64,000 bases of DNA from Paracoccus halophilus (GTDB lineage Bacteria > Pseudomonadota > Alphaproteobacteria > Rhodobacterales > Rhodobacteraceae): contig NZ_JRKN01000015.1 of NCBI RefSeq assembly GCF_000763905.1, forward strand, positions 24,254 through 88,253. Reading direction: 5' to 3'. Of this stretch, positions 55,147 to 63,395 are shown piece by piece. The translations under genes were made by a program, and so were the position numbers. How positions within the stretch are numbered: position 1 is the stretch's first letter; each line of letters starts with the position of its first letter. Below the pieces are notes generated by a model, which saw nothing but the letters and a program-made list of their open reading frames with translations, did not search any database and was not told the DNA's origin.

Positions 55147-56343
55147 ATGACCGCCGATCTGCCCATCATCCGCCTGCGCCCCAAATCCAGACCGCAGGCA
55201 ATTCGCCACGGCTTTCCCTGGGTTTACGCCGATGAGCTGGTGACCGACCGGCGCACCCGCGCGCTGCAGCCGGGCAGTTTCGCCCTGCTCGAGGATGCCA
55301 CGCGCCAGCCTCTGGCGCTGGTCACGGTCAACCCCGAATCGCGGATTATCGCCCGGGTGATGGACCCGGACCCGCAGGCGCGGATCGACCGCGACTGGAT
55401 CGCGGCGCGGATCGCGCGCGCGCTGGCGATGCGGCAGCGGCTGTTCGACCGCCCCTTTTACCGGCTGATCCATGCCGAGGCCGACGGCCTGCCCGGCACC
55501 ATCATCGACCGGTTCGGCGATGCGGCGGTGATCCAGCCCAATGCCGCCTGGGCCGAGCATATGGCGGACGAGATCGCCGATGCGCTGCGCGAGGTGACCG
55601 GCGTCGCGACGGTGATCCTGAACGGGCAGGGCCGCGCCCGCAGCCTTGAGGGGCTGGAGGAGCGGATGGAGGTTCTGTCGGGCAGTGTCAGCGCCCCGGT
55701 CGAAGTGCCGATGAACGGCGCGATCTACCTGGCCGATCTGGCGCAGGGCCAGAAGACCGGCCTGTTCTATGACCAGCGGCCGAATCATGCCTTTGCCCAG
55801 CGGCTGGCGCAGGGCGCGCGCGTGCTGGACGTGTTTTCGCATGTCGGCGGTTTTGGCCTGGCGGCGCTGGCTGCCGGGGCCGAGCATGCGACCTGCGTCG
55901 ATGGCTCGGCCCCGGCGCTGGAACTGGCGCAGGGCGGCGCCCGCGCCATGGGGGTCGCCGCGCGGCTGACCACCCGTCAGGGCGACGCCTTCGCGCAGAT
56001 GGAGGCGCTGGCGGCCGAGGGCGCGGAATTCGATCTGGTGATCTGCGACCCGCCCGCCTTCGCGCCCTCGAAACAGGCGCTTGAGGCGGGCCTGCGCGCC
56101 TATGAGCGCGTGGCAAGGCTGGCCGCGCCGCTGGTGGCGCCCGGCGGCTATCTGGGGCTGTGTTCCTGCAGCCATGCCGCCGATCTGACCGCGTTCCGCA
56201 ATGCCAGCGCGCGCGGCATCGGGCGCGGCGGGCGGCGCATGCAGCTGATCCATACCGGGCAGGCCGGCCCGGACCACCCCACGTTGCCGCAGCTGGCCGA
56301 AACCGGCTATCTCAAGGCGCTGTTCTTCCGGCTGGACGGATGA
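55147..56343 (+). CDS. Class I SAM-dependent rRNA methyltransferase, RlmI family
   Basis: A 398-residue protein with an N-terminal PUA-like domain ([25 protein letters not shown]), the [21 protein letters not shown] middle region, and the RlmI methyltransferase core ([42 protein letters not shown], then [16 protein letters not shown] and LCSCSHAAD with the catalytic cysteine region). RlmI methylates C1962 of 23S rRNA in E. coli; the exact site here is inferred only. It is coupled by ATGA to the PIN-domain gene. Confidence 0.9.
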   Translation: MTADLPIIRLRPKSRPQAIRHGFPWVYADELVTDRRTRALQPGSFALLEDATRQPLALVTVNPESRIIARVMDPDPQARIDRDWIAARIARALAMRQRLFDRPFYRLIHAEADGLPGTIIDRFGDAAVIQPNAAWAEHMADEIADALREVTGVATVILNGQGRARSLEGLEERMEVLSGSVSAPVEVPMNGAIYLADLAQGQKTGLFYDQRPNHAFAQRLAQGARVLDVFSHVGGFGLAALAAGAEHATCVDGSAPALELAQGGARAMGVAARLTTRQGDAFAQMEALAAEGAEFDLVICDPPAFAPSKQALEAGLRAYERVARLAAPLVAPGGYLGLCSCSHAADLTAFRNASARGIGRGGRRMQLIHTGQAGPDHPTLPQLAETGYLKALFFRLDG

Positions 56344-56948
56344 GGGCGGTTCTGGACGCCTGCGTCCTCTACCCGACGGTGCTGCGCGAGATTCTGGCCG
56401 ATGCGGCGGGGGCGGGCCTTTACCGGCCACTCTGGTCGCGGCGCATTCTGGACGAATGGCGCCATGCCGCGCAGCGCGACGGGCGCGATGCCGGGGTCGA
56501 GATCGCGCTGCTGCAGGACCGCTTTCCGCAGGCGATGGTGCAGGGGGTGGCGGATGCCTCGGGCATTGATCTGCCCGATCCCGCCGACCGCCATGTGGTC
56601 GAGGCCGCGCTGGCCGGCGGGGCTGCCGTCATCGTCACCGCCAATCTGCGCGATTTTCCGCGCGGGGCGATGGGCGCGGTCGGCCTGCAGGCGATTCACC
56701 CCGATGAGTTCCTGCGCGATCTGTTCCTGCGCGCGCCCGACCCGATCCTGACGGCCATTGCCGCCACGCTGACCCGCGCCCGGGCGGCCGGCGGTGACAT
56801 GACACAGCGCGAGCTGATGCGCCGCGCAAGATTGCCGCGACTGGCCAAGGCGATTGCCCGCCTTGCCGCGCCGGAGATCCCGGCCAGCCCCGGCCCGGGG
56901 GTGGGTGAGGCGGCTGAAATTCCCCGCGACAAGGACGGCAAGGCTTGA
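56340..56948 (+). CDS. PIN-domain protein
   Basis: A 202-residue PIN-domain protein. [18 protein letters not shown] holds the first acidic metal ligand, SRRILDEW the second, and LPDPADRHVVEAALAGGAAVIVTANLRDFP the D-x-x-x-x-x-A and T-x-N-x-x-D-F pattern of PIN nucleases. The C-terminal third is basic and alanine-rich. PIN domains cut RNA, often as VapC toxins, but there is no antitoxin gene next to it. Its partner upstream is an rRNA methyltransferase (4-nt overlap), which suggests a housekeeping RNA role. It ends exactly where the zwf operator begins. Confidence 0.82.
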   Translation: MRAVLDACVLYPTVLREILADAAGAGLYRPLWSRRILDEWRHAAQRDGRDAGVEIALLQDRFPQAMVQGVADASGIDLPDPADRHVVEAALAGGAAVIVTANLRDFPRGAMGAVGLQAIHPDEFLRDLFLRAPDPILTAIAATLTRARAAGGDMTQRELMRRARLPRLAKAIARLAAPEIPASPGPGVGEAAEIPRDKDGKA

Positions 56949-56962
56949 TGTTATCGCTAACA
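56949..56962. promoter_or_regulatory. LacI-type operator upstream of zwf
   Basis: TGTTATCGCTAACA (extended by A and T to a 16-bp dyad at 56948-56963) is 36 bp before the zwf ATG and matches the edd site in both arms and in the central CG. It starts right after the PIN-gene stop. One regulator, not encoded here, probably controls edd and zwf-pgl-pgi together. Confidence 0.62.
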
Positions 56963-56998
56963 TACATTAGTGGCGAACACAGCCACGAGGAGTCAGCC

Positions 56999-58450
56999 AT
57001 GGTTTCACGCACCATTCCGGTCGAGGATTTTGATCTGGTGATCTTCGGCGCCACCGGCGATCTGGCGCGCCGCAAGATCGTGCCGGGCCTCTATCGCCGT
57101 TTCGTCGCAGGCCAGATGCCCGCCAGCGCCCAGATCATCGGCGCCGCCCGCACCCGGCAGGACGAGAGCGCCTTTCGCGCGGACATGCGCGGCGCCATCG
57201 CCGAATTCGTCGGCCGTGACGAGGACGAGGCCCAGCTTGACGCCTTTCTCGCCACCTTGCGCTATGTCCCGATCGACGCGCGCGGCACCGATGGCTGGCC
57301 GGAACTCAGCGCGCATATGCGCCCCGGTGTGGTCCATGCCTTCTATTTCTCGGTCGCGCCCTCGCTCTTTGGCGATATCGCGGAACGGCTGGCCTCGCAC
57401 GGGATCGCGGATGCCGACAGCCGCATCGTGGTGGAAAAGCCCTTTGGCCGCGATCTGGTCACGGCGCGCGCGCTCAACGCGACGCTGGCGCAGCATTTCG
57501 CGGAAAACCAGATCTACCGGATCGACCATTATCTGGGCAAGGAGACCGTCCAGAACCTGATGGCCGTGCGTTTCGCCAATATCCTGTTCGAACCGCTGTG
57601 GAACGCGCAATATGTCGATCACGTCCAGATCACCGTGGCCGAGACGGTCGGCGTCGGCGGGCGCGGCGAATATTACGACCATTCCGGCGCCATCCGCGAC
57701 ATGGTGCAGAACCACATGATGCAGCTTCTGTGCCTGATCGCGATGGAGCCGCCCTATCACTTCGACCCCGATGCCGTGCGCGACGAGAAACTGAAGGTGA
57801 TCCGCGCGCTTGAGCCGCTGGACGCAGACGATATCGTGCGCGGCCAGTATCAGGACGGGCCGGACGGTCCCGGCTATCTGCAGGATGTCGAAAACCCGCT
57901 GTCGCGCACCGAAAGCTTTGTCGCGCTCAAGGCCCATATCGCCAACTGGCGCTGGACCGGCACGCCCTTCTACCTGCGCACCGGCAAGCGCCTGCGCGCC
58001 CGCACCAGCGAAATCGTGATCACCTTCCGCGAACCGCCGCATTCGATCTTTGACGATGGCGGCACGCCCAAGGCCAACCAGATGGTCATCAAGCTGCAGC
58101 CCAACGAGGGCATGAACATGACGGTGATGATCAAGGAACCCGGCCCGGGCGGCATGCGGCTGGTCCAGGTGCCGCTGGACATGAGCTTCGCCGACGCGCT
58201 CGGCTCGAACGGGACCGATATGCCGGACGCATATGAACGGCTGATCATGGACGTGATCCGTGGTAACCAGACGCTGTTCATGCGTGGTGACGAGCTCGAG
58301 GCGGCCTGGGCCTGGACCGATCCGATCATCGCGGCATGGGATGCGGGAACCCGCCTGCCCGAGCCCTATGACCCGGGTTCCAGCGGCCCCGAGGAAGCGC
58401 TGCGCCTGTTGCATCGCGACAACCGGCGCTGGAGGGAGATACGAGCATGA
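56999..58450 (+). CDS. zwf: Glucose-6-phosphate 1-dehydrogenase
   Basis: A 483-residue G6PD. VIFGATGDLARRKIVPGLY is the NAD(P) site, VVEKPFGRDL and YRIDHYLGKETVQNLMAVRFAN give the active-site signature (RIDHYLGKE), and FYLRTGKRL is in the substrate region. It oxidises glucose-6-phosphate to 6-phosphogluconolactone. The ATG at 56999 follows ACGAGGAG. It overlaps pgl by 4 nt. Confidence 0.97.
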   Translation: MVSRTIPVEDFDLVIFGATGDLARRKIVPGLYRRFVAGQMPASAQIIGAARTRQDESAFRADMRGAIAEFVGRDEDEAQLDAFLATLRYVPIDARGTDGWPELSAHMRPGVVHAFYFSVAPSLFGDIAERLASHGIADADSRIVVEKPFGRDLVTARALNATLAQHFAENQIYRIDHYLGKETVQNLMAVRFANILFEPLWNAQYVDHVQITVAETVGVGGRGEYYDHSGAIRDMVQNHMMQLLCLIAMEPPYHFDPDAVRDEKLKVIRALEPLDADDIVRGQYQDGPDGPGYLQDVENPLSRTESFVALKAHIANWRWTGTPFYLRTGKRLRARTSEIVITFREPPHSIFDDGGTPKANQMVIKLQPNEGMNMTVMIKEPGPGGMRLVQVPLDMSFADALGSNGTDMPDAYERLIMDVIRGNQTLFMRGDELEAAWAWTDPIIAAWDAGTRLPEPYDPGSSGPEEALRLLHRDNRRWREIRA

Positions 58451-59121
58451 GCCTGGAATTCGTCGAATATCCCGATCGCGAGATGCTGAACCTGTCGCTG
58501 GCCGACAAGCTTGCCGGGCAATTGTCCCAGGCTCTGCGCGTCCACGACAGCGTCAGCCTCTGCCTGCCGGGCGGGACCACGCCGGCGCCGGTCTATGACA
58601 TGCTCTCGGGCAGCGAGTTGCAATGGCCCCGGGTCACGATCTTCCTGAACGACGAACGCTGGGTCGATGGCGAGCATCGCCGCTCGAACGGCCGGCTGCT
58701 GCGCCGCCACCTGCTGCGCGACAAGGCGGCGGCGGCGCGCTATATCGACCTTTATACCGGCGACGAGACGCCCGAACAGGCCGTTCCGGCGCTGACCGAG
58801 GCGATTTCTCCGCACCTTCCGATCACCGTTCTGCTGCTGGGCATGGGCACCGACATGCATACCGCGAGCCTGTTTCCCAAGGCGTCGGAAACGGTGCGCG
58901 CCCTGGCTTCGGACGCGCCGCCGGTCATGGCGATCAACAGCGTCAAGGACGAGCCGCGCATCACCCTGACCGCGCCCGCCCTGCGCAAGGCGCTGAACAC
59001 GCATCTGCTGATCACCGGCGCCGACAAGCGCGAGGCGCTGGAACGCGCGCAGGGCCTCGATCCGACCGAGGCGCCGATCCGCGAATTTCTGGGCGACATC
59101 ACCGTACATTGGGCCGAGTGA
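58447..59121 (+). CDS. pgl: 6-Phosphogluconolactonase
   Basis: A 224-residue protein of the NagB/DevB-type lactonase family. SVSLCLPGGTTPAPVYDML is the phosphate loop, VTIFLNDERWVDGEHRRSNGRLL is the family signature, and LLLGMGTDMHTASLFP follows; in most relatives this reads GxDGHTASLFP, so here a TDM replaces DG before HTA. It hydrolyses the lactone made by Zwf. ATGA overlap with zwf and a 1-nt gap to pgi. Confidence 0.94.
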   Translation: MSLEFVEYPDREMLNLSLADKLAGQLSQALRVHDSVSLCLPGGTTPAPVYDMLSGSELQWPRVTIFLNDERWVDGEHRRSNGRLLRRHLLRDKAAAARYIDLYTGDETPEQAVPALTEAISPHLPITVLLLGMGTDMHTASLFPKASETVRALASDAPPVMAINSVKDEPRITLTAPALRKALNTHLLITGADKREALERAQGLDPTEAPIREFLGDITVHWAE

Positions 59122-59122
59122 C

Positions 59123-60727
59123 ATGACCGATATCTGGACCAGGCTGAAAGACCACCGCAACGCACAGGGCGATCTGCGGATCGAGACGCTGTTCGCCGAG
59201 GATCCCGACCGCGCCGCCGCCTATGCGACCAGCGACGGCGGGCTGGTGTTCGACTGGTCCAAGACCCTGATCGATGCCGGTGCCCGCGCGCTGCTGCTGG
59301 AACTCGCCCGACCGGTGGCGGCCCGTCGTGACGCCATGTTCGCGGGCGCGCGGATCAACGAAACCGAGAACCGCGCCGTGCTGCATACCGCGCTGCGCAA
59401 CCTTGACGGCAAGGTCATGGTCGATGGCCGGGACGTGATGCCGGCGGTGCGCGCGACCCATGAGCGCATGCGCGATTTCGCGACCGCGCTGCGCGATGGC
59501 GGTTTCACGGGGCAGGGCGGGCGCATCACCGATGTGGTCAATATCGGCATCGGCGGCTCGGATCTGGGTCCGGCCATGGCCACGCGCGCGCTGTCGCCGT
59601 TCCATGACGGCCCCCGGGTGCATTTCGTCTCGAACGTGGATGGGGCCGATATCGCTGATGTGCTGCGCGGCCTCGACCCGGCGACGACGCTGGTCATCGT
59701 TGCCTCCAAGACCTTCACCACCATCGAGACGATGACCAATGCCGAAACCGCCCGCAAATGGATGGCGCGGCAGGTGACCGATCCGGCGGCGCAGTTCGCG
59801 GCGCTTTCCTCTGCGCAGGACAGGACGGCTGAATGGGGCATCGACGCCGCCCGCGTCTTCGGCTTCGAGGACTGGGTGGGCGGGCGCTATTCGCTGTGGG
59901 GGCCGATCGGGCTGTCGCTGATGATCGCCATCGGACCCGATCTGTTCGACAGCTTCCTGGCCGGCGGCGCTGCCATGGACCGCCATTTCCGCGACGCCCC
60001 GGCCGAGCGCAACCTGCCGATCCTGCTGGCGCTGGCGGGCATCTGGCACCACCAGATCTGCGGCCATGCCACCCGGGCCGTGCTGCCCTATGACAACCGT
60101 CTGGCGCGGCTGCCCGCCTATCTGCAGCAGCTGGAAATGGAATCGAACGGCAAGCGCGTGGCGATGGACGGGCGCGAACTCGACCTGCCCTCGGGCCCGG
60201 TGGTCTGGGGCGAGCCGGGAACCAACGGTCAGCACGCCTTCTACCAGCTGATCCATCAGGGTACGGCGGTGGTGCCCTGCGAATTCATCCTTGCCGCGCG
60301 CGGCCATGAACCCGATCTCGCCCATCAGCACCTGCTGCTGATCGCCAATTGCCTCGCCCAATCCGAGGCCCTGATGCGCGGCCGCTCACTGGACGAGGCC
60401 CGCGCCCTGATGCGGGCCAAGGGACTGACCGGGGACGAACTCGAACGCCAGGCCTGCCACCGCGTCTTTCCCGGCAACCGCCCCTCGACCACGCTGCTGA
60501 TCGGGCAACTGACCCCCTACACCCTGGGGCAGATCGTCGCGCTTTACGAACATCGGGTCTTTGTCGAGGGCGCGATCCTGGGCATCAACAGCTTCGACCA
60601 ATGGGGCGTCGAACTGGGCAAGGAACTGGCCTTGCAGGTGGCGCCGCTGCTGGCGGGCGAGCCGGCCCCCGGCCACGATCCCTCGACCCTCAATCTGGCC
60701 CGGCTGGTGCGGGAACTGCGCGGCTGA
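59123..60727 (+). CDS. pgi: Glucose-6-phosphate isomerase
   Basis: A 534-residue PGI. VNIGIGGSDLGPAMATRAL, IVASKTFTTIETMTNA, WVGGRYSLWGPIGLS, GEPGTNGQHAFYQLIHQGT and GVELGKELA are the family motifs. The catalytic Glu and His lie in the GEPGTNGQHAFYQLIHQG block. In a zwf-pgl-pgi operon it recycles fructose-6-phosphate into the Entner-Doudoroff entry, which is useful for growth on fructose or triose-derived carbon. The 22-nt 3' repeat begins 6 nt after its stop. Confidence 0.97.
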   Translation: MTDIWTRLKDHRNAQGDLRIETLFAEDPDRAAAYATSDGGLVFDWSKTLIDAGARALLLELARPVAARRDAMFAGARINETENRAVLHTALRNLDGKVMVDGRDVMPAVRATHERMRDFATALRDGGFTGQGGRITDVVNIGIGGSDLGPAMATRALSPFHDGPRVHFVSNVDGADIADVLRGLDPATTLVIVASKTFTTIETMTNAETARKWMARQVTDPAAQFAALSSAQDRTAEWGIDAARVFGFEDWVGGRYSLWGPIGLSLMIAIGPDLFDSFLAGGAAMDRHFRDAPAERNLPILLALAGIWHHQICGHATRAVLPYDNRLARLPAYLQQLEMESNGKRVAMDGRELDLPSGPVVWGEPGTNGQHAFYQLIHQGTAVVPCEFILAARGHEPDLAHQHLLLIANCLAQSEALMRGRSLDEARALMRAKGLTGDELERQACHRVFPGNRPSTTLLIGQLTPYTLGQIVALYEHRVFVEGAILGINSFDQWGVELGKELALQVAPLLAGEPAPGHDPSTLNLARLVRELRG

Positions 60728-60732
60728 GCGGG

Positions 60733-60777
60733 TTTCTTCTTCATCCAAATATCCATGGGACGCAGCCGCTGGCGCCG
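60733..60777 (+). repeat. 3'-end repeat element plus hairpin (copy 3)
   Basis: TTTCTTCTTCA, TC, CAAATATCC occupies 60733-60754, 6 nt after the pgi stop, followed by a weaker stem (CGCAGC pairing with GCTGCG over a 12-nt loop, about 60761-60784). It is the third copy of the element at 7707 and 35137. Confidence 0.6.
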
Positions 60778-60829
60778 TGCTGCGCCGTTTATCCCCCGCG
60801 CCGCGGCGCCAACCGCCCGCGCGGCGGCG

Positions 60830-61705
60830 TCAGAACCACTGGCCGGGTTCCAGCAGGCCGAAATCCATCAACTGCTGGGAATTCCAGCGGAACGGGTGCG
60901 AATTTCGCCAGGAAAAGCTCTGGATATGCGCGCGCGAGCCGGGGTTGCGCGCCAGCGCCTTGGCGACCCGGAACGAGGCGATGGCAGCCGTCAGGTTGTG
61001 ATGCCAGGGACAGGAATAGGTGTTGTATTCCTCGTCGTTGAAACGGTGATCGGGCAGCAGCTTCAGCCCCCGGCGGGTGCGGAACAGCGCGATCCGGTCG
61101 ATGCGGCGCTTGTCCATCGGGATATGTTCCTCGAATCGCCAGCGCAGCCCGCCGTGGAAATCAAGCTGGCGCTCGCGATACTGTCCGTCGCGGTCGCGCC
61201 GCCCCAGGGCGTAATAGCCGGTGCGGTCGAACATCGCCTCGTCCAGGCTGACCGCGTCGGGAAACCGCTTCAGATCGGGGGCATAAAGGTCGATCACATA
61301 GGTCAGCATGGCGCGGCGCCGTTCCTCGGCGTGAAAGGTCAGCATCTCATTGACGCTGCGGTTCTCGGAAAAAGGGTAGAACAGGAATTCGGCGTTATAG
61401 CCGTAATAGAGCCAGGTATCCGCCGGCGCCGCCCCGATGACCGCATTCACCGCCGAGACATGGGCCTGCGCGTGGCGGGAATCGTGGATCAGATTGACGA
61501 TCCGGCCGTGCCTGTCCTCGGGCAGCAAATGCACCGGCAGCGGCGCGGGCGAAAGCGCCAGAACCAGCCGGAACCCGGCGTTCAGGTGATGCGTCAATGT
61601 CCGGGCAACGGCGGTCTCGTCCTCGATCAGCAGGATGGCGATGGGACCCTTGGCCAGCCGCGAGGCCGAGGTCCTCAGGAATTCTGCAAGCGTCCGGGCG
61701 GTCAT
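60830..61705 (-). CDS. Glycosyltransferase family 2-like protein
   Basis: A 291-residue protein. IAILLIEDETAVARTLTHHLNAGFRLVLALSP followed by ADTWLYYGYNAEFLFYPFSENRSVNEML and ERRRAMLTYVIDLYAPDL resembles the family-2-like glycosyltransferases of Rhodobacteraceae that begin with 'V-A-R-T-L-x-x-H' and carry an 'x-D-x-D-E-F' type loop. Here the loop reads GYNAEFLFYP, without the aspartates, so catalysis is doubtful. Cytoplasmic, no membrane segment. It overlaps the next gene by 4 nt. The family is assigned from the pattern only. Confidence 0.45.
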   Translation of the reverse strand: MTARTLAEFLRTSASRLAKGPIAILLIEDETAVARTLTHHLNAGFRLVLALSPAPLPVHLLPEDRHGRIVNLIHDSRHAQAHVSAVNAVIGAAPADTWLYYGYNAEFLFYPFSENRSVNEMLTFHAEERRRAMLTYVIDLYAPDLKRFPDAVSLDEAMFDRTGYYALGRRDRDGQYRERQLDFHGGLRWRFEEHIPMDKRRIDRIALFRTRRGLKLLPDHRFNDEEYNTYSCPWHHNLTAAIASFRVAKALARNPGSRAHIQSFSWRNSHPFRWNSQQLMDFGLLEPGQWF

Positions 61706-62124
61706 TGCAGCGCCGCCCGGTATTTCACCAGCGCTTCATCCAGCCGGGCCGGGTCCAGCGCCGAGGCGTCCAGAAGCCGCAGGATATCGGCCTTGACCTC
61801 GGGCGCCATGGATTGCGAACTCTCGACGATATCGCGCATCTTGCCGATATCGACAAAGGCGGCGGTGGGCGGCGGTGCCATAGCGTTTTCCGGCGCGGGC
61901 GCGTCACCGGCAGGCGCGGCGCTGTTGGCGGCGGCGATCACCGCCTCGGCTGCGGCCTCGGCCTGATCGGCGGGCGAAGCCGGGCCTTCGGGCGCCGCCT
62001 TCCGCAGCGCGCCCTCGGCGATCACCCTGGCCCCGTCCGGCAGGGACAAGCCGCCTTGCTGCCAATACCAGGCGGCAAGAATGCCCGAGGTCAGCGCGAG
62101 GCTCAGGACAAGGGGTTTCTTCAT
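61702..62124 (-). CDS. Uncharacterised secreted or membrane-anchored protein
   Basis: A 140-residue protein. MKKPLVLSLALTSGILAAWYW is one N-terminal hydrophobic segment that may be a signal anchor. Then comes an Ala/Pro/Glu-rich linker (about residues 40-90) and a small helical C-terminus (VDIGKMRDIVESSQSMAPEVKADILRLLD). I do not recognise the family. The ATG at 62124 is chosen for the signal. Its stop overlaps the glycosyltransferase-like ATG (ATGA), so the two are one operon, divergent from infC. Confidence 0.7.
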   Translation of the reverse strand: MKKPLVLSLALTSGILAAWYWQQGGLSLPDGARVIAEGALRKAAPEGPASPADQAEAAAEAVIAAANSAAPAGDAPAPENAMAPPPTAAFVDIGKMRDIVESSQSMAPEVKADILRLLDASALDPARLDEALVKYRAALQ

Positions 62125-62341
62125 CGTGCACTCCGGGGGCAGGGCGGCAGGATCGGGGCGTATATGCCATGTCGCGGCCGGCGGGGAAAGCGTCGCTGCA
62201 CCGCCCTCGCGGGTTAATGAACGGGCCCGCCACAACCTGGGCGCGAATCGGCGCCGATGCGCCGCGGCGCGGCCCGATGGCATGCGAATCCGGTTGAAAA
62301 TCCGCCGCCGCATCACTATTTAACCGCGCAAACCCCCGGCA

Positions 62342-62362
62342 ATGCAAGGAAGACAGCCATAG
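62342..62362 (+). other. Six-codon upstream frame ending on the infC start
   Basis: ATG CAA GGA AGA CAG CCA TAG encodes MQGRQP. Its TAG overlaps the proposed ATA start of infC by two bases, and its second and third codons contain the infC ribosome site (AAGGAAG). It may be chance, but its translation would compete directly with infC initiation. Confidence 0.3.
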
Positions 62363-62898
62363 CCCGCAGACCGCATAATGCTCCGCCCACCCGTGACACT
62401 GGCCCCCGCGTGAACGAACGCATCCGGGTCGCAGAGATCCGCCTGATCGGCCCCGAAGGCGAAAATGTCGGTGTCGTGTCGCCCGCCCGCGGAATGGAGC
62501 TTGCGCAGGAGGCCGGGCTGGACCTTGTCGAGATCTCGCCCAACGCGGCGCCGCCGGTCTGCAAGATCATGGACCTTGGCAAGTTCAAGTACGAACAGCA
62601 GAAGCGCGAAGCCGAGGCCCGCAAGAAGCAGAAGACCATCGACATCAAGGAAATCAAGTTCCGTCCCGGGACCGACACCCATGATTACGATGTCAAGATG
62701 CGCTCGGTGATGAAATTCCTCGAGGCTGGCGACAAGGTCAAGATCACGCTGCGTTTCCGTGGCCGCGAGATGGCTCACCAGCAGCTGGGGCTTGAGCTTC
62801 TGAACCGCGTGGCCGGCGATGTCGGCGAGGCGGGCAAGGTTGAAGCCATGCCCAAGCTGGAAGGGCGCCAGATGGTCATGATGATCGCCCCCCGCTAG
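62359..62898 (+). CDS. infC: Translation initiation factor IF-3 (apparent ATA start)
   Basis: A 179-residue IF-3 if initiated at ATA. The N-domain reads from [22 protein letters not shown] to [33 protein letters not shown], and the C-domain is [62 protein letters not shown]-3 prevents subunit joining and proofreads start codons. The sequence before the conserved ARRPHNAPP has no ATG or GTG in frame until 62257, which gives alien sequence. The ATA at 62359 sits 6 nt behind a perfect AAGGAAG. A rare start codon is a known self-regulation device of infC (AUU in E. coli). The alternative is GTG at 62410, which would drop conserved residues. Confidence 0.85.
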   Translation: MARRPHNAPPTRDTGPRVNERIRVAEIRLIGPEGENVGVVSPARGMELAQEAGLDLVEISPNAAPPVCKIMDLGKFKYEQQKREAEARKKQKTIDIKEIKFRPGTDTHDYDVKMRSVMKFLEAGDKVKITLRFRGREMAHQQLGLELLNRVAGDVGEAGKVEAMPKLEGRQMVMMIAPR

Positions 62899-62933
62899 GG
62901 GCGATCCGTTTCCAGATCAGCGGGACAGGGGAC

Positions 62934-63395
62934 ATGGCCGGCGAAGTCACGATTCTGGTTCAGCGCGAACCGGGTGCCGATCCGGCGCTGCCCCTGCCCG
63001 AATACCAGACCTCGGGCGCGGCCGGCGCGGATCTGCGCGCCGATCTGGGCGGCGGCGAAATGCTGCTGGAACCCGGCCAGATACGGCTTGTTCCCACCGG
63101 CCTGCGCGTGCAAATCCCCGACGGCTACGAAATGCAGATCCGGCCCCGCTCCAGCCTGGCGCTGAAACACGGGCTGGGCCTGGTCAATTCGCCCGGCACC
63201 ATCGACAGCGACTATCGCGGCCCGCTGGGCGTCATCATGATCAACATGGGCGGCAAGTCCTACACCATCGGGCATGGCGAGCGCATCGCCCAGGCGGTGA
63301 TCGCGCCGGTCATCCGCGCGCGCTACGCGATGGCCGTGGCGCTGGACCAGACCGCGCGCGGCGAGGGTGGTTTCGGCTCGACCGGGCGGGGATGA
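62934..63395 (+). CDS. dut: Deoxyuridine 5'-triphosphate nucleotidohydrolase (dUTPase)
   Basis: A 153-residue trimeric dUTPase with all five motifs: [50 protein letters not shown] and [11 protein letters not shown]. It hydrolyses dUTP to dUMP. It starts 35 nt after infC and its stop overlaps the next start (ATGATG). Confidence 0.96.
   Translation: MAGEVTILVQREPGADPALPLPEYQTSGAAGADLRADLGGGEMLLEPGQIRLVPTGLRVQIPDGYEMQIRPRSSLALKHGLGLVNSPGTIDSDYRGPLGVIMINMGGKSYTIGHGERIAQAVIAPVIRARYAMAVALDQTARGEGGFGSTGRG

Noticed and set aside
56340..56948. Toxin of a VapBC toxin-antitoxin pair
   Set aside because: The PIN protein has no adjacent small antitoxin gene. Its partner is an rRNA methyltransferase.
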